From JBDHHQ01 sp039586035 (GTDB taxonomy: Bacteria; Gemmatimonadota; Gemmatimonadetes; Longimicrobiales; Gaopeijiaceae): 64,000 nt of DNA. The notes under the pieces were generated by a model that did no database searches, was not told the origin of the DNA, and saw only the letters and a program-made list of their open reading frames with translations. Positions 53,726 to 62,758 of the stretch are shown here, piece by piece. How positions within the stretch are numbered: the stretch's first letter is position 1; each line of letters starts with the position of its first letter. Made by a program: the position numbers and the translations under genes. The stretch lies in the NCBI GenBank assembly GCA_039586035.1, contig JBDHLD010000009.1:18396-82395 (forward strand), written 5' to 3'.

Positions 53726-55464
53726 CGGGTCATGGCTCCGGACCGGACCATGTCGCCGGTCATGTCGGAGGGGTCGAAACGGACGTACAGGGGCACAGTC
53801 ACCAGCAGGTGTGCCCGTGCGCCCAGGTCCCGGCCGTCGTGGGTCCGGAACGTGGCCACCGCCCAGACGTCGCCCACGTTGTTGCGCCGTCCCTGGCGCT
53901 CCGGGTTGGGGCCGTCCAGCGCCGGCGTGAACAGACCGGTGTCGTCGATGTCCCCCACGAAGCCGACGTCGTCATCGCCGTAGGTGGCCGCGTACTCCTC
54001 CAGGTGCCAGGTGGCGTCCACGACCCCGAGCGGCACGTCGTCTTCGGTCTCCGGCTCCCCGTCGGGGCCGTCGTGGAAGGCCACGGCCTCGAACTGCTGG
54101 TACTGCCGGGGGAAGTTGGCGCCCCCCACGCGGGCCATGCCCCAGGCGGGTGCCACGGCAATGCGGTCGACCCGATCGAACACGGCCAGGGCGCCGCCGA
54201 GACTCGCGTTGCCGACGAAGAGGTCGCGACGCCCGGGAGCGGCGTCGGCCGTCACGTCCAACTCGAGGGTCACGCGGTCAGGGGCCGCCCGCGAGACTCC
54301 AGCCACCTCGACGCCGGGCCCGAAGTCGAAGTCGGCCGGGCCGAGGCCCTCCGTGAACCCGGCGCCGTAGAGGGTCACGGACTGACCGGAGGCGCCGCTC
54401 CGCACCGCGGTCGGCTCGACGCCCGCCAGCACGCTGCCGTTGGCCCGTCGCACGGTGACGTCGACACCGATCTCGTCATAGGCGCCCGTGAACCAGCGGC
54501 CCGACATCTCCTGCCAGTCCCGCTCGACCACCATGACCTCGCGCAGTGCTTGGGCGTCGCCGCCCACCGAGGAACGCCCGCGCCACTGATAGCCGGTGTA
54601 GACCGTGGCCTCGCCGGTCCGCTCCACCGATCGGTCCTGGGCCGCGAAGTGCAGCGTCGTACGGGTCTGGAAGCGGTCCGGCCCCGCGTTCGAGGCCGTC
54701 ACCTCCATCGTGCCGAACACCGGTCCCACACCGGCCTGGTGTCCCGCCACCGTCCACGTGCCCTCGAGGCGGGGCGAGCGCATCGTCGCCGACCAGGCCG
54801 ACCACTCTGGGGTTTCCAGCGGGTAGGCCGCCGAGAAGTGGTCCACCGCCTTCTCCATCGGATGCCGGGTGTCGGGCGGCGATCCGTCCGGCCCCGGCTC
54901 GGTCGGCGCCGGGCCGAGGCGGCGGAAGGCCTGGAAGTCGACGAGGGGGTAGTAGCCACGGTGGGTCGCCATCAACAGCTCCCACTCCTCGGGCGATCGG
55001 CGCTGGGTCATGGCCCGCCCGATGGAATGGCAGGAGATGCAGGTGTGCTCCACGTCGGCGTCGGCCTCGTAGGTGAAGTCCACCAGCCTGCGCTCCACCT
55101 CGAACAGCGCCGGGCGCAGCTCTTCGGGCGCCAGTCCCTGGTGGTCCGACAGGTACTTGACGATCTCCCGGGCTTCTTCGGGGCTCAGGCGAATCTCGTT
55201 GAGCGTCACCATCCGCCGGATCGACGTCTGCCAACCCTCCGGAGTTTTTCGGAGGTACGAGATCCGGCTCATCCGGCCCTCGTCGTTCTGCTTGTGGCAC
55301 CGGGTGCAGCGGTCGATCAGCGTCTCGTTGTCGATGGCGTAGCCGCCGTCGGGATGGGTTTCCGAATCCTGTGCCTGAGCGGCGTCTACGGGAAGTGCGG
55401 CGAAGAGGAAGGCCGACGCGAGGGCGGGGACGGGGCCGAGGAAGCGGAGTGAGCCTCGTTTCAT
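53722..55464 (-). CDS. qhpA: Quinohemoprotein amine dehydrogenase alpha subunit QhpA, diheme
   Basis: 580 residues from the ATG at 55464. Signal peptide about 1-32 (DAAQAQ). Two haem c motifs, CTRCH (53-57) and CISCH (142-146), make the diheme domain that takes electrons from CTQ; three beta-rich domains follow. A more upstream ATG (55527) overlaps the predicted promoter and is rejected. Its haems need the Ccm system. Confidence 0.92.
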   Translation of the reverse strand: MKRGSLRFLGPVPALASAFLFAALPVDAAQAQDSETHPDGGYAIDNETLIDRCTRCHKQNDEGRMSRISYLRKTPEGWQTSIRRMVTLNEIRLSPEEAREIVKYLSDHQGLAPEELRPALFEVERRLVDFTYEADADVEHTCISCHSIGRAMTQRRSPEEWELLMATHRGYYPLVDFQAFRRLGPAPTEPGPDGSPPDTRHPMEKAVDHFSAAYPLETPEWSAWSATMRSPRLEGTWTVAGHQAGVGPVFGTMEVTASNAGPDRFQTRTTLHFAAQDRSVERTGEATVYTGYQWRGRSSVGGDAQALREVMVVERDWQEMSGRWFTGAYDEIGVDVTVRRANGSVLAGVEPTAVRSGASGQSVTLYGAGFTEGLGPADFDFGPGVEVAGVSRAAPDRVTLELDVTADAAPGRRDLFVGNASLGGALAVFDRVDRIAVAPAWGMARVGGANFPRQYQQFEAVAFHDGPDGEPETEDDVPLGVVDATWHLEEYAATYGDDDVGFVGDIDDTGLFTPALDGPNPERQGRRNNVGDVWAVATFRTHDGRDLGARAHLLVTVPLYVRFDPSDMTGDMVRSGAMTR

Positions 55465-55517
55465 GGGCGGGTCCTCGTCACCTCGTTCACCGGGGGTCAC
55501 ACGAAAGGCCGAGCCTA

Positions 55518-55546
55518 CAAATAGCATTGGGCCGGCTCCGTGACAA
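55518..55546 (-). promoter_or_regulatory. Candidate promoter before qhpA
   Basis: TTGTCA (55546-55541), 17-bp spacer, TATTTG (55523-55518) on the minus strand, about 50 bp before the qhpA ATG. This suggests qhpADCBFE can be transcribed apart from qhpG. Confidence 0.5.
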
Positions 55547-55569
55547 AGAACCTCCGTGGCCGCTCCGGA

Positions 55570-57129
55570 TCAGATCGGCGACTCGTTCACGAGAATTCCT
55601 CGGGCCAGAAGCACCGAGAGGACCCCAATGAAGTCCGGGAGGATCACCGGGCCGGCCGATCGACAGTACGCTTCCCAGAGGTCGGGGACCTGACGGTGCT
55701 CGGGGGCCGTCTCCACCACCTGGATCAGATCGACGCCACGCACGTACCGGAGACCCTCCGGCAACGCGTCGGTGGCGAGGCGTTCCTCCGGCACGACCAG
55801 TCGGCCCCGTACGGCCGCGCCGATTGAGCGCCGCACGTTCCGGCCCAGGCTCAACCGAATCTCGGGCGCCTGACGGAGGGCGTCGAAGGCAGCGAGAACG
55901 GCCGGGTCCCTCCGGAGAACCTCCACATCGGGCTCTCCGCCGACGTCCAACGGGTCCGGCACGTCCAGGGAGGGAACGTCCGATTCGAGCGTCGCTGCCC
56001 CGGTGGGCTCCCGCGCGGCCTCCGACCTGGCCGACCAGAACGCATGGCCGTGGGCCTCGGCGGCGTCCCGGTAGAATCGCGCCGCGAGGGACCGGTAGGT
56101 GTTCCAGACGTAGCGCTCCCGACGGTCGTAGAGCTCTCCGGCGGCGCTGGCCATGGACGGGGTCCGGATCGCCGTGTTCACGACCACGGCGGCGAGCCAC
56201 GCCGAGGCCAGGGCCTTTTTCACCCCGAATGACGACAGGGGGTCGATGAACGAGGCGGCGTCGCCGACCAGCAGGAACGCCTCGTCCTGGTATCGCCCGG
56301 CACTGTACTGGGAAGCCGTGTGTCCCCAGACGGCACCGTCGAACCGAGCGGCGTCCACGAGGCGCCGCACGTGGACCGTCTTGTCCAGCTCGGCGAGATA
56401 GGTGCGGTCTCGCTCCCGCCCCCGGGACATCACCGTCCTGCGCGGATCCACCATGAGCGTCACGAACCGCACGCCGGGCGCGGTGGGGATGGACCAGGCC
56501 CACCCGTCCCGGTAGCTCTCGACCAGGGTGTGGGTGTCGTCCGGCAGGTCCCACCCGCCTGGCCGACGCCACACGCCGCAGAGCGCCACGGTGGCGTTGG
56601 CCTGGTCGTGGATGCGAAGGGGCCCGGCCACGACGCCGGTGCGCCCGGAGCAGTCCAGGACGAGGCCAGCCGTCAGGGTGCCCACCGACCCGTCGGACGA
56701 TTCGAACCCGACCCGCGCCGGGCGCGACTCGACATCCACCCACCGGACCGTCGTATCCATCCGAACCTGGGCACCGGCTCCTGCCGACTGCTCCAGCAGG
56801 AGCGCCTCCAACTCCGAGCGTAGCACCTGGAAGCCCGTGTCGCCGTCCGGGAAGTCCACGCACCGCGACGCCGTGTCTCCCCACCAGACGGTGTTGCCAC
56901 GGCTGCGCTGAAAGCCCGCCGTTTCCACAACGTCGGTGACGCCCAGCACGTCCAGCAGCCTCCGGCTGCTCGGAGGGATCGACACCGCGAGGGGCTGATG
57001 GTCGGGAGGCCGCCTTGTCAGCACGCAGACCCGGTGACCCCACTGCGAGAGCAGGCGTGAGACCGCGGCTCCGGCGGGCCCTCCTCCCACCACCACCGCG
57101 CCGAAGTCCTGCGTATCGCTTCCGCTCAT
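55570..57129 (-). CDS. qhpG: FAD-dependent monooxygenase QhpG
   Basis: 519 residues. FAD-binding Rossmann motif GGGPAG at about 15-20 and a second FAD motif in LLVGDAASFIDPLSSFGVKKAL, like flavin halogenases and hydroxylases. In known qhp operons QhpG hydroxylates the QhpC tryptophan to start CTQ formation. It is the first gene of the cluster, 105 bp before qhpA, and starts 25 bp after nudC. Confidence 0.87.
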   Translation of the reverse strand: MSGSDTQDFGAVVVGGGPAGAAVSRLLSQWGHRVCVLTRRPPDHQPLAVSIPPSSRRLLDVLGVTDVVETAGFQRSRGNTVWWGDTASRCVDFPDGDTGFQVLRSELEALLLEQSAGAGAQVRMDTTVRWVDVESRPARVGFESSDGSVGTLTAGLVLDCSGRTGVVAGPLRIHDQANATVALCGVWRRPGGWDLPDDTHTLVESYRDGWAWSIPTAPGVRFVTLMVDPRRTVMSRGRERDRTYLAELDKTVHVRRLVDAARFDGAVWGHTASQYSAGRYQDEAFLLVGDAASFIDPLSSFGVKKALASAWLAAVVVNTAIRTPSMASAAGELYDRRERYVWNTYRSLAARFYRDAAEAHGHAFWSARSEAAREPTGAATLESDVPSLDVPDPLDVGGEPDVEVLRRDPAVLAAFDALRQAPEIRLSLGRNVRRSIGAAVRGRLVVPEERLATDALPEGLRYVRGVDLIQVVETAPEHRQVPDLWEAYCRSAGPVILPDFIGVLSVLLARGILVNESPI

Positions 57130-57154
57130 GACGAGGGCTCTGCCACCGTGAGCC

Positions 57155-58069
57155 TCACCGGGCCTCCTCCAGCCAATCCTCGATCAAGCGTCGCGAGATC
57201 GAGAAGGGCGAGGGCAGGCGGATCTCTCCGTTGGCCTCTGCCGCGCGCATCTCGTCCCGCGTGAACCACCGAGCCTCCTCGATCTCGTGCGTCCGGAGGT
57301 CGATCTCTCCCCGAACCTCGGCGTCGAAGCCGATCATGATGGAGCTCGGAAAAGGCCAGGGCTGGGACGAGTGGTACCGTACGCGTACCACGTCGAGTCC
57401 GACTTCCTCCTTGACCTCCCGAATGACGGCCTCCTCGAGGGACTCGCCCGGTTCTACGAAGCCGGCCACCGTGGCAAACTGCCTTGGGCGCCATCCTGGC
57501 TGCCGGACCAGAAGGCACCGATCGTCTCTTGCGAGACGTACGATGATCGCGGGGTCCGTACGGGGAAACGCCGTGTGTCGACAGTCCCCGTCGGAGCAAC
57601 GGCGCCAGCTGCCGAGTCCCGCCGAGATCAGGTCGCTACCGCAGCGGCCGCAGAAGCGGTGGGTGTTGTGGAAGTGCGAGAGGGCGCGAGCATGGACGAG
57701 GATCGCCCCCGCCCCTGGAACCAGCAGGGCGCTGACGGAACGGAGGTTCGTGAAGCGCGCGGCATGCTCCGCCTCGAGCCGTGCACCCAGGTCTCCGTCC
57801 ACGTCGGCCAGCCAGTAGAAGCGCTCTTCCGCTTCGCCCAGGAGCGCCACCGTCGGCGAGTCGACGAGGAGCTCGCGGGCGCGCTCGCCACCGACGAAGG
57901 TGGCATGCACCGGATCGTCGCCCTGGACCAGGTTCTCGGCGTCGCGCACCGGCACGATCAGGTGGGAGGCCTGCGAGAGGACCCGTTCGAACGCGTCGGC
58001 CTCCTGCCGGAGGTCGTCTCTCCGGTCGAGGGGGCTGCCCGTCAGGAAGTTGGGCCTGGGAACAGTCAT
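57155..58069 (-). CDS. nudC: NAD+ diphosphatase / deNADding enzyme NudC
   Basis: 304 residues. N-terminal domain, a four-Cys zinc site (FCGRCG and CSDGDC), then a Nudix hydrolase domain with the box GFVEPGESLEEAVIREVKEEVGL and the NudC-specific SQPWPFPSS motif. Cleaves NAD(H) and removes NAD caps from RNA. It lies upstream of qhpG on the same strand; a functional link is not evident. Confidence 0.93.
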   Translation of the reverse strand: MTVPRPNFLTGSPLDRRDDLRQEADAFERVLSQASHLIVPVRDAENLVQGDDPVHATFVGGERARELLVDSPTVALLGEAEERFYWLADVDGDLGARLEAEHAARFTNLRSVSALLVPGAGAILVHARALSHFHNTHRFCGRCGSDLISAGLGSWRRCSDGDCRHTAFPRTDPAIIVRLARDDRCLLVRQPGWRPRQFATVAGFVEPGESLEEAVIREVKEEVGLDVVRVRYHSSQPWPFPSSIMIGFDAEVRGEIDLRTHEIEEARWFTRDEMRAAEANGEIRLPSPFSISRRLIEDWLEEAR

Positions 58070-58105
58070 GCGCCGAGGGTGTGCTCAGGCCGGCCCCGGG
58101 CCCCG

Positions 58106-59083
58106 TCAGGACGCCGCACGGATCTGGGGAGCCGTGCTGGCCAGATCTCGATGGAGGATGGCCGGGGGCCGGATGCCGTGATCCCTGAAGGTCTCCAGGA
58201 CCCTCAGGTGGACGTCGGTCTCGAAGGCCTTCTCGTACTGCGTGTCGAGAACGTACGCCCTGAGACGAAGGCGAACCGCCACGTAGCTGTCGACGATCAT
58301 CTGCTTGACCGTGATGTTGACGGGCTTCGGTAGATACACGTACCGGCTCGTGGCCGCCGCCTGCCGCACCAGCTCCTTCGCCATGGTCACGTCCTCCTCG
58401 ATACCGACGTGGAAGTCCATGGTGATCATCATGTCCAGCGCCCCGTAGTTGCCCGAAGAGGTCAGGTCGTTCAGGAACTTGTTGTTGGGGATGGTGACGG
58501 TGTTGTCGTCCAGCGTCTGAAGGCGCACCGACCGGAGGCCGATGCTCGTGATGTCTCCGTACTCCCCACCGAACTGAACACGGTCGCCGACCTGGAACGG
58601 ACGGTCGATCATGATCATCACGCCGGCCACCACCGAGGCCACCAGGTCTTTCAGCGCGAAGCCCAGAGCCACGGCAGCGGTGCCGCCCATGAGCGCCAGG
58701 AGCCTCTGGTCCACCTCGAAGCTGAGGAAGAAGACGACGAGGAACGTGGCGATGTAGGTGCCGAACCGGAAGAACGTCGCGCTCTTCTGTAGCGTCAGCC
58801 GCTTGTCCGTGAAGGTCTCGCCTAGGCCGTCCACGATGCGGTCCATGAACTTCAGGCCGAAATAGACGACGGCGATCACGATGATGGACGTCGCGACGCC
58901 GCCCCAACGGATCAACCTGGCCAGCTGCAGGATGGGCTCCTCGGTGGACGGGGAGGCGTCGGCCTGAGCTGAAGCAGGGTGGCTCCAGACGAGGACCAGA
59001 GCCGCGACGCCGAGGGCGCGCTGCAACACCGGAAGGAGCGCGTTCAATCCGCCACGCGGGAGCCTGGGGGTCGATGTCCTCAT
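58106..59083 (-). CDS. Small-conductance mechanosensitive channel (MscS family)
   Basis: 325 residues. Signal-like N-terminus, about three transmembrane helices, pore helix region LMGGTAAVALGFALKDLVASVVAGVMIMIDRPFQVGDRV, then the beta domain (SIGLRSVRLQTLDDNTVTIPNNKF) and C-terminal domain. Releases solutes under osmotic downshock. The ATG has a GGAG site. It precedes nudC by 36 bp. Confidence 0.9.
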   Translation of the reverse strand: MRTSTPRLPRGGLNALLPVLQRALGVAALVLVWSHPASAQADASPSTEEPILQLARLIRWGGVATSIIVIAVVYFGLKFMDRIVDGLGETFTDKRLTLQKSATFFRFGTYIATFLVVFFLSFEVDQRLLALMGGTAAVALGFALKDLVASVVAGVMIMIDRPFQVGDRVQFGGEYGDITSIGLRSVRLQTLDDNTVTIPNNKFLNDLTSSGNYGALDMMITMDFHVGIEEDVTMAKELVRQAAATSRYVYLPKPVNITVKQMIVDSYVAVRLRLRAYVLDTQYEKAFETDVHLRVLETFRDHGIRPPAILHRDLASTAPQIRAAS

Positions 59084-59169
59084 GTTGATCTCCAGCTGGG
59101 GTCAAGGCCTTGCTTCAGGGCGGGCGATCGCGGGCTGCTTGGCGGGGTCCCATGATCCCCGGTGTGCGG

Positions 59170-61653
59170 TCAGGCGGTCATGTTTCGGCGGGAGAGGGCC
59201 CGACGCACGGCTCGGTCCCAGGTCCAGCTCACCGAGAGCCGCTCGTCGCATTCTTCCACGATGCCCTTGGTCCGGAGGAACAGGAGCGTGTCCTCGATCT
59301 CCTCGAAAGAGATGGGAAGGCACGCCGCCACTTCCTCCGCCGAGGCCGTTTCCAGACGCAGAAGGGTGCGGAGCACGAAGAACGTGGTCGGGGATTGGCC
59401 TTCCAGGTCCGTCGCCTTGGGTGGATGGGCCAGTCGGACGACCTCGGCTCCCGACGGTGCGACCAGCAGGGAATTCGCCCAGATCCGCAGAGCGGCTTCC
59501 GGATTGCCTCCGGAGTCATCCCAAAGGATGCGGTAGAAGCCGGCCTTGTTGCGGCTGGCCAGGCTGTCGTACGAGCTGTCGTCGAGCTGGCGAGGCAGCA
59601 CCAGCTGCTCGAAATCCGGCTCGAGCCCGGCCGCCTTGGTCCTTGCCTCCACCAACCGACCGATCTCCTCCTCCCCCCAGTCCTCGAGCTTGAGGACGTG
59701 ATTGTGGACCGGCTCCGTCTCCCTGAACCGGCGCACGTACTCCCAGGCCGCCGAGTCCAAGGTGAGCATCCACGCAACCTCGTCGCCCGTCTCCCGGATC
59801 AGGCTCCGCAGGCGGTCGGCCTCGACCACCCCGCCGATGACCGGACGCGTGAGGCGGTGCACGTCATCCACGATCACCACGTCGGTATCCGATGCTCGGA
59901 GGGCCTCGGCAAGCCGGCCCGTCTCCGAGTCCCACGGTACCTCGAGCTTATCCGAGATCAGCCTGGCGAGCTCGTCGTAGCTTCCGAACGGACACTGTAC
60001 GAGCATGGTCTTGCGGTCGAGCTTCTCCGCGACGCGGCGGACGGTGCAGCTCTTGCCCGAGCCCCGCTCTCCGACAAGGGCAGCTGTCGTGCCGGCGCGG
60101 GACTCGAGGATCTCCACCAGCGTCGCCACGGTCTTCCGCGCGGCCTTGTCGATCAGCGGAGTCTCCTCGCCGGCGAGGAGGCTCTCGCGGACCCCGTCGG
60201 GGAGCGGCCCGCCCTCGATCGCACCGTCCTCCTTGAGGGCCTGCTTGGCCAGCTCGGAGCGCGTCAGGTGGGCCAGCGTGCGGCGTCCCAGGTCGGATCG
60301 GGCCAGAACCCGCACGATCGCGCCGCGGGTCCCATCGAAGAGCAGGTAGCATCCGCCCAGGAAGCTCGTCAGGTAGCTCCTGAGCCCGGTCCGGTGGGTG
60401 AGCAGGGCGTCGAGGAACCGAGGCCGCTGCGCCAGCGCATCGAGACGCTCGGGGACCTCGTCCCGCCACCAGGACACCAGGACGATCAAGACAAGGCCCA
60501 GCAGCACGAGGAGGATCGCGGTGACCCAGTGGAAGAGGGCGCCCGGGCCGAAGAAATCGCGGACGAGCTGCCGACCGAGGCCGTACGCCACGATCCACCA
60601 GCAGAGCAGCCAGAGGGACCGGCGGCGCAGACCGCTCTCACCACGTCGGCCGGCGGCGCTGCGAGCCGCCATGGCGTCTACCAGGAGGACCGCGGTCCAG
60701 CCGATGAGGATCCACTTCGACACCGCCCACACGAAGAGGGCGGGCCCGAAGGCTCGTGCGGGGGTGACGGTCGCGATAGCGGTGAGGAGCACCAGCCACT
60801 CCACCGGGACCCGGATCCGGTCGAAGTACCAGAGCCCCTTCGCGAGCCGGAGGTTCTGACGCCGGATCGGCCGGATCTCCAGGAGTCGCTTGCGCCAACG
60901 CACCAACGCTTGCGCGCCCGTCTGGCGCCACCACACGAAGATGAGGAGCGCGAGAGCGATCTTCAGGAAATCCGGGATCCAGCCGAGGGGTGCGGCGAGG
61001 AACTGGGCGAGGAAGCCCCGAGCGGTGGAGCCCATTGCAACCGTCTCGTGACGGCTGTGGAGCCAGAAGAAGCGCAGCTCCTGGACCACGGCATCGGCGC
61101 CGTCGGCCCCGAAGGCGAAGAGTCGGGCCCGGGTGGTATCGTCCAGCACCACCAGGAGCGACTCTCGAGCTCCGTAGAGAGTCAGAAGCTCCGTGTCGAC
61201 GGGCCCCGAAACGTTGGCGTCTCGTGCCTGCAGGGCGGCGGCGAGACCCGTCTCGACGGTATCGATGACGGCCGCGACGGAGTCGAGGAGGAACCCTCCC
61301 ACGGCGGAGCTCACGGAGCCGTCTTCGATACCGGACCGGTGCTCCGAGATCCGCTCCGTCCACTGAGCGCCGATGCCCTGGAAACGTGAGGTCTGCGGGG
61401 GCGGACCCGGCGTCATGAAGGCGGCAGAGTCCTGGGGCGGACCGATGGTGGGTGCCGAGCCGTCCTGCGCCGGCGCCAAGGGCTGGACGGTGCTGTCGGC
61501 CGCGCCTGCTGCCGAGGTGTCGACCGCTGCCGGGTCGGTAGTGTCGGGGGCCGTTGCCGGGCGGTCCTGGCCGGACACCGATCCGACCATCAGGAGACTG
61601 AGCGCGAGTGCCGCGCGGGCCCCCGCCCTTGATCTGGCCGTCAGGGCCGACAT
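59170..61653 (-). CDS. Multi-pass membrane protein with a P-loop ATPase and winged-helix-like C-terminus
   Basis: About 827 residues. Signal peptide about 1-28; periplasmic acidic Ala/Pro/Thr linker and helical domain to about 200; several transmembrane helices (about 215-420); then a cytoplasmic P-loop ATPase with Walker A GERGSGKSC (about 528-536) and Walker B DVVIVDDVHRL (about 591-601); and a C-terminal helical domain (FEEIEDTLLFLRTKGIVEE). I do not recognise this combination as a named family. It is adjacent to the MscS gene (86 bp), suggesting a membrane-stress role (inference). Confidence 0.75.
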   Translation of the reverse strand: MSALTARSRAGARAALALSLLMVGSVSGQDRPATAPDTTDPAAVDTSAAGAADSTVQPLAPAQDGSAPTIGPPQDSAAFMTPGPPPQTSRFQGIGAQWTERISEHRSGIEDGSVSSAVGGFLLDSVAAVIDTVETGLAAALQARDANVSGPVDTELLTLYGARESLLVVLDDTTRARLFAFGADGADAVVQELRFFWLHSRHETVAMGSTARGFLAQFLAAPLGWIPDFLKIALALLIFVWWRQTGAQALVRWRKRLLEIRPIRRQNLRLAKGLWYFDRIRVPVEWLVLLTAIATVTPARAFGPALFVWAVSKWILIGWTAVLLVDAMAARSAAGRRGESGLRRRSLWLLCWWIVAYGLGRQLVRDFFGPGALFHWVTAILLVLLGLVLIVLVSWWRDEVPERLDALAQRPRFLDALLTHRTGLRSYLTSFLGGCYLLFDGTRGAIVRVLARSDLGRRTLAHLTRSELAKQALKEDGAIEGGPLPDGVRESLLAGEETPLIDKAARKTVATLVEILESRAGTTAALVGERGSGKSCTVRRVAEKLDRKTMLVQCPFGSYDELARLISDKLEVPWDSETGRLAEALRASDTDVVIVDDVHRLTRPVIGGVVEADRLRSLIRETGDEVAWMLTLDSAAWEYVRRFRETEPVHNHVLKLEDWGEEEIGRLVEARTKAAGLEPDFEQLVLPRQLDDSSYDSLASRNKAGFYRILWDDSGGNPEAALRIWANSLLVAPSGAEVVRLAHPPKATDLEGQSPTTFFVLRTLLRLETASAEEVAACLPISFEEIEDTLLFLRTKGIVEECDERLSVSWTWDRAVRRALSRRNMTA

Positions 61654-61852
61654 GGCGTGGTCGTGACCGCCAGTGAACCGCCGTGCATCGAAGACTCCGG
61701 GAGCGACGCCGGCCTCCGGGGGCCGTACCCAAGAAGGTCGGTGCCCGGAGGCCGATCCGTGGACCGTCCGCACCAAGGTGAGGCGTGTCCGCCCGAAACT
61801 GCAACGTCGGCCGGGGCCGGATGAGCCTCGGCCGTCCCTCGAGGCCAGGCCG

Positions 61853-62650
61853 TCAGGCCGGCTTCTGTGCCGTCATCATGACCGATTTCACGCCGTAGGC
61901 TTCAGCGGCATTGCGGGTCGAGTCCTGTCGGAAGCGGAAGCCCGGCACCACGGCCGACTTGACCTTATTGAACCCCGCGTCCTCGAGGAGCTCGAACATC
62001 TCTCCCTCCGGGAGAGCCCCTCCGATTCAGGAGGCCCACAGAAGCGGGTCGTTCACGATCGACTGCGAGAGCTGCTTCGCGCTGACGATGTCGGTGATGG
62101 AGATCCGTCCTCCCGGCCGGACCACCCGAAAGAGCTCCCGAATCACCCGCCGCTTGCGGAACGACAGGTTGATGACGCCGTTCGAGAGCACCACGTCGAC
62201 GCTGTCGTCGGGTAGGGGAATGTCCTCCATCCGGCCCTGGTGACACTCGATGTTCGTGCCGGTGGCCTCGGCGTGAGCCTGTGCCTTGAGACACATGGAC
62301 GGGTTCAGGTCCACACCGATGACGTGACCGGTCGGCCCCACCTGCCAGCTCGCGATGATACCGTCGAGGCCGGCGCCGCTGCCCAGGTCCAGCACGGTCT
62401 CTCCGGTTTGGAGGTCGGACCGCTCGTGAGGATTCCCGACGCCGGCGAACGACGCGACGGCCCCTGCGGGCGCCCGGTCGAGCCACTCCTTCCGGTAGCC
62501 GAACATCTCGGCCGCTTCCCGGCCGTGGAAGAAGTGGAACTCGTTCTCGGGGTTGTCGGCGACCTCCTGGTACATGCGGAGGACTTCACCCTTGATGACC
62601 GACTCGAGGGGCTCTTGGGTGTCTGCTACATGCGTGACTGTGGGGTCCAT
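61853..62650 (-). CDS. ArsM/AS3MT-like SAM methyltransferase, candidate selenoprotein (in-frame UGA)
   Basis: 265 residues if the TGA at 62029-62027 is read through as residue 208. SAM-binding motif VLDLGSGAGLDG, then IGVDLNPSMC and DIVSAK. The TGA sits in LWAS-U-IGGALPEG, exactly where AS3MT/ArsM enzymes have the catalytic Cys of LWGECLGGAL. The frame then runs 57 codons (EMFELLEDAGF to MMTAQKPA) to a normal stop. A hairpin fitting bacterial SECIS rules follows the TGA. The family methylates trivalent arsenic, but the Cys of the usual GCGNP motif is Val here, so the substrate may differ. Without recoding the product would end at residue 207. Confidence 0.8.
62000..62029 (-). promoter_or_regulatory. 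Candidate bacterial SECIS hairpin after the in-frame UGA
   Basis: Ten nt after the TGA (62029-62027) comes a perfect 7-bp stem CTCTCCC (62016-62010) / GGGAGAG (62006-62000) with loop GGA. UGA-to-loop distance is 17 nt and the loop begins with GG, both within the described bacterial SECIS limits (16-37 nt; G in the first two loop positions). Confidence 0.65.
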
Positions 62651-62758
62651 TCCGGATCCTGTGTTGGGTTGTGACGAGGCACGGATGAGCACGTGTCCGC
62701 TTGGGACGCGGGGCGGAATCGGGGACGGCGGTGCCGGCGCCGCCCCCGTGGCCCGCCG

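Noticed and set aside
53809..55452. 547-codon plus-strand open frame opposite qhpA
   Set aside because: Shadow of the diheme alpha subunit; composition is His/Arg/Gly-rich and unstructured.
59110..61389. 759-codon plus-strand open frame opposite the membrane ATPase
   Set aside because: Composition is that of a shadow frame; the minus strand has a signal peptide, membrane helices and Walker motifs.
61853..62029. Treating the methyltransferase as a simple truncated pseudogene ending at the TGA
   Set aside because: The frame after the TGA stays open with family-like sequence to a natural stop, and the TGA is at the catalytic Cys with a SECIS-like hairpin; decay would not be expected to do this. 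Sequencing error remains possible.
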